A stretch of 12,253 nt of DNA from Nitrososphaerota archaeon (GTDB lineage Archaea > Thermoproteota > Nitrososphaeria > Nitrososphaerales > CADDZS01): contig JAPCJU010000018.1 of assembly GCA_027886795.1 (NCBI GenBank), positions 1 to 12,253 on the forward strand, given 5' to 3'. Position numbers and translations under genes: made by a program. Every line of letters begins with the position of its first letter. The stretch's first letter is position 1. This document shows, piece by piece, positions 10,605-12,253 of the stretch. Under the pieces are notes generated by a model. It was not told the DNA's origin, did no database searches, and saw only the letters and a program-made list of their open reading frames with translations.

Positions 10605-11837
10605 TTACTTTATGATGATTCTTGGAGATAGCTTCGAGACTAATTTGACGTCTCGTACGGTTCTCCGCTTGAGTTTTTCAAGTGGAAGAAAATCCCGAAC
10701 AATAACGCCGTCTCGAAGCAGGGGCTGAAGCATGGGCTTGTAATTCTTGGAGGGAGGTTTTTTGCCAAGCGTTATCACGTCGCTGAATGTTGAAGGATCT
10801 CTGAAGACATTTTTAACACCCGAAAGATCGCCCCTCTTTGCACTAAGAATCTTATTTCCGGAATCATCTACAAGAAAGACTATTTTTCCGCCAAAGTCAA
10901 GCACGGGTGCAGTGGATATGCTCGTACCTATCCCAAATCCATCAACCCATTGTTTCAGATCATTAATTTCTGCTTCATCGAGACCGCCTGAAACAAAAAT
11001 CTTGACCTTGCTCCCGCCCCTTACCCCCAGTTCCCACCTGACTTCCTGGACTATTTTCTTCAGGTCTCCCCGGCGAGTAGATGGAGTGTCCAGCCTTACA
11101 CCGTATAGATTTTCTCCTAACGCTTCAAAGGCTTTGATTGCAGCAATTTTTTCATCGCTGAAAGTGTCGATCAATGCGATCCTCGGGACCTTCTTTGAGA
11201 TCGCTTCATCGAAAATCTTCCACGCCCTAACTTCATCGCCCACACAAATGATGAACGAATGAGGCATGGTACCGCCAGCTTCCGTTTTCAAGAGTTTCGC
11301 TCCAAGCACATTCGAGACGCTATCGATCCCGCCGATGAAGGAACTTCTTTCGATCATCGCAGCAAGCGCAGGGTGAGCCCTCCTTGTTCCGAAGCTCATT
11401 CCGATCTTTCCCTCCGCAGCAAGTACCATTCTGGCGGCCTTTGTGCATATGCCGCTCGATTGACAAAGGAAGCCCAATATCGGATTCTCGTACTTTGCAA
11501 ACTCTTTGTAATGTCCCGTTATCCGGACGATCGGCTCGTAAATTGCAAGATTTGGGTCGGTCAAAAAAACGTCCCCCTCTTCGAAAGCGTCAACATCAAC
11601 CCTTACCCCCTCCAGCAGTTTCGCGACCTCGTAAATCCCACAAACCACAGCCCAGTTGGAGGCGAAGGGTGTCTTTCTTGTGTAAACTTCCATCGTCACG
11701 ATGGGATTTATTTTCGCAAATTCCAATGCTTCAACTGCATACTGAAAATAGATGTCTGTTGTCACCGCATCTTTGATTTCCTTTTCCTTCGGAATCCAAA
11801 AAAGTCGGTCGTCGAGATCGCGAGTGGCGGCTTTCAA
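10605..11837 (-). CDS. pncB: Nicotinate phosphoribosyltransferase
   Basis: Converts nicotinate, PRPP and ATP to nicotinate mononucleotide in NAD salvage (Preiss-Handler pathway), in the cytosol. Of 410 residues, the N-terminal part contains the substrate-binding lobe; then come GMSFGTRRAHP (146-156), EAGGTMPHSF (186-195, with H193 the likely phosphorylated or catalytic His), GVRLDTPSTRRGDL (246-259), KIFVSGGLDEAEI (279-291) and the phosphate-binding GFGIGTS (300-306). These match the archaeal NAPRTase branch, about 390-400 residues. The basic C-terminal tail (KLKRRTVRDVKLVSKLSPR) is typical of the family. The start is TTG at 11837; no ATG is available before DLDDRLFWIP and an in-frame TGA lies eight codons upstream. 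A TATA-like TTTAAG lies about 18 bases upstream. Secure call; the symbol follows function. Confidence 0.94.
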   Translation of the reverse strand: MKAATRDLDDRLFWIPKEKEIKDAVTTDIYFQYAVEALEFAKINPIVTMEVYTRKTPFASNWAVVCGIYEVAKLLEGVRVDVDAFEEGDVFLTDPNLAIYEPIVRITGHYKEFAKYENPILGFLCQSSGICTKAARMVLAAEGKIGMSFGTRRAHPALAAMIERSSFIGGIDSVSNVLGAKLLKTEAGGTMPHSFIICVGDEVRAWKIFDEAISKKVPRIALIDTFSDEKIAAIKAFEALGENLYGVRLDTPSTRRGDLKKIVQEVRWELGVRGGSKVKIFVSGGLDEAEINDLKQWVDGFGIGTSISTAPVLDFGGKIVFLVDDSGNKILSAKRGDLSGVKNVFRDPSTFSDVITLGKKPPSKNYKPMLQPLLRDGVIVRDFLPLEKLKRRTVRDVKLVSKLSPRIIIK

Positions 11838-11964
11838 CTTCGAGAATGTCCTTAAATTTCACACTCGCTACCTGATCCGATTTAAGCAGTTACTCTGATC
11901 TGTAAATTCTCCGAATGGGAAAGGAAATAAAGCCTGACGAACCAATACTTTTAGTGTAGAGAAA

Positions 11965-12153
11965 ATGAGCGGACCGGATAGCCCAGAATCTCAGACAAAG
12001 GTCTTTGGCGGAGTTGTCTATGAGTGTGTTAGATGCGGTACCAAAGTTAACGCAGATGAATTAGCGCAATTGCCAGAAATAAAGTGCATTTGCGGTTACC
12101 GAGTTCTGAAAAAGGCTCGACCTCCGGTCGTAAAACAAGTGAAGTCAATCTAA
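11965..12153 (+). CDS. rpoP: DNA-directed RNA polymerase subunit P (Rpb12-like)
   Basis: Small zinc-ribbon subunit needed for RNA polymerase assembly and open-complex formation. YECVRCGTKV carries C21-x2-C24; IKCICGYRVLKKARPPVVKQ carries C41-x-C43 and the invariant YR-L-K-RPP motif. The second pair is C-x-C rather than the more usual C-x2-C, a form I associate with thaumarchaeal proteins. About 15 acidic residues precede the ribbon, giving 62 residues in all. ATG at 11965 is the only sensible start. It is divergent from the nicotinate phosphoribosyltransferase gene, with about 127 bases between them. A T6 run follows the stop. Confidence 0.93.
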   Translation: MSGPDSPESQTKVFGGVVYECVRCGTKVNADELAQLPEIKCICGYRVLKKARPPVVKQVKSI

Positions 12154-12162
12154 ATTAGGCAC

Positions 12163-12168
12163 TTTTTT
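12163..12168 (+). terminator. T6 run after rpoP
   Basis: Six T residues begin 10 bases after the rpoP stop, a simple archaeal-type terminator. The remaining bases to the window end (12169-12253) show no gene. Confidence 0.35.
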
Positions 12169-12253
12169 GGAGGAATTCTCAAACTGAGGGATTTCTCTAT
12201 ACGTCAATCAACGAAACACCTGTGCTTCAGATGTTCGGTTAATTACGATATTC

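Noticed and set aside
10747..11855. Three long plus-strand ORFs (10747-11262, 11259-11855, 11384-11776)
   Set aside because: They are shadows antisense to the intact nicotinate phosphoribosyltransferase gene.
1..12253. CRISPR array
   Set aside because: No regularly spaced direct repeats of 23-37 bases were seen; the only spaced repeat (5755-5845) has two imperfect copies.

Overview
The window reads as archaeal chromosomal DNA, most likely from an uncultured Thaumarchaeota/Nitrososphaeria-type lineage. The evidence is a group II chaperonin (thermosome) at the left edge, an Sm-like (Lsm) protein, an archaeal-type nicotinate phosphoribosyltransferase, RNA polymerase subunit RpoP at the right edge, two intron-containing tRNA genes (one with a canonical bulge-helix-bulge intron), and TATA-like boxes about 26-30 nt upstream of several start codons, which suggests leaderless transcripts. 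Assignment below phylum level is inference.

Layout. 1-757 (-): N-terminal part of a thermosome subunit. 758-9285: an accessory-looking stretch of short, mostly unrecognised genes, many of them broken. It holds a small hypothetical protein (1286-1483), a PD-(D/E)XK-like nuclease split by an in-frame TAA (1644-2558), an Lsm protein (2944-3303), a DUF1801-like protein with a degenerate tail (3917-4231), a Hjc-like nuclease (4760-5176), a conserved-looking gene broken by one extra G (5189-5432), and several small Cys-rich or zinc-finger proteins (5456-5680, 6379-6579, 6595-6942, 7293-7484). Further coding traces without start codons lie at 2661-2897, 3381-3608 and 7524-7827. A tyrosine-recombinase N-terminus (9111-9239) sits right beside a tRNA gene. 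9286-9720: divergent tRNA-Gly(GCC) (-) and tRNA-Ala(GGC) (+). 9762-12153: a small basic protein, RidA, a tiny membrane peptide, nicotinate phosphoribosyltransferase and RpoP.

The best observation is in the tRNA pair. Both genes appear to be interrupted at the same D-loop position (after nucleotide 15, GTCTAG^), and tRNA-Gly carries a second, canonical 37/38 intron. Removing these segments gives clean 73- and 74-nt cloverleaves, including the G3:U70 pair expected of tRNA-Ala.

Interpretation. The recombinase remnant beside tRNA-Gly, together with the run of split or start-less reading frames to its left, fits a decayed integrated element or a degenerating genomic island between the thermosome gene and the tRNAs. 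Sequencing or assembly error could explain some of the single-base defects and cannot be excluded from the sequence alone. The housekeeping genes at both ends look intact.
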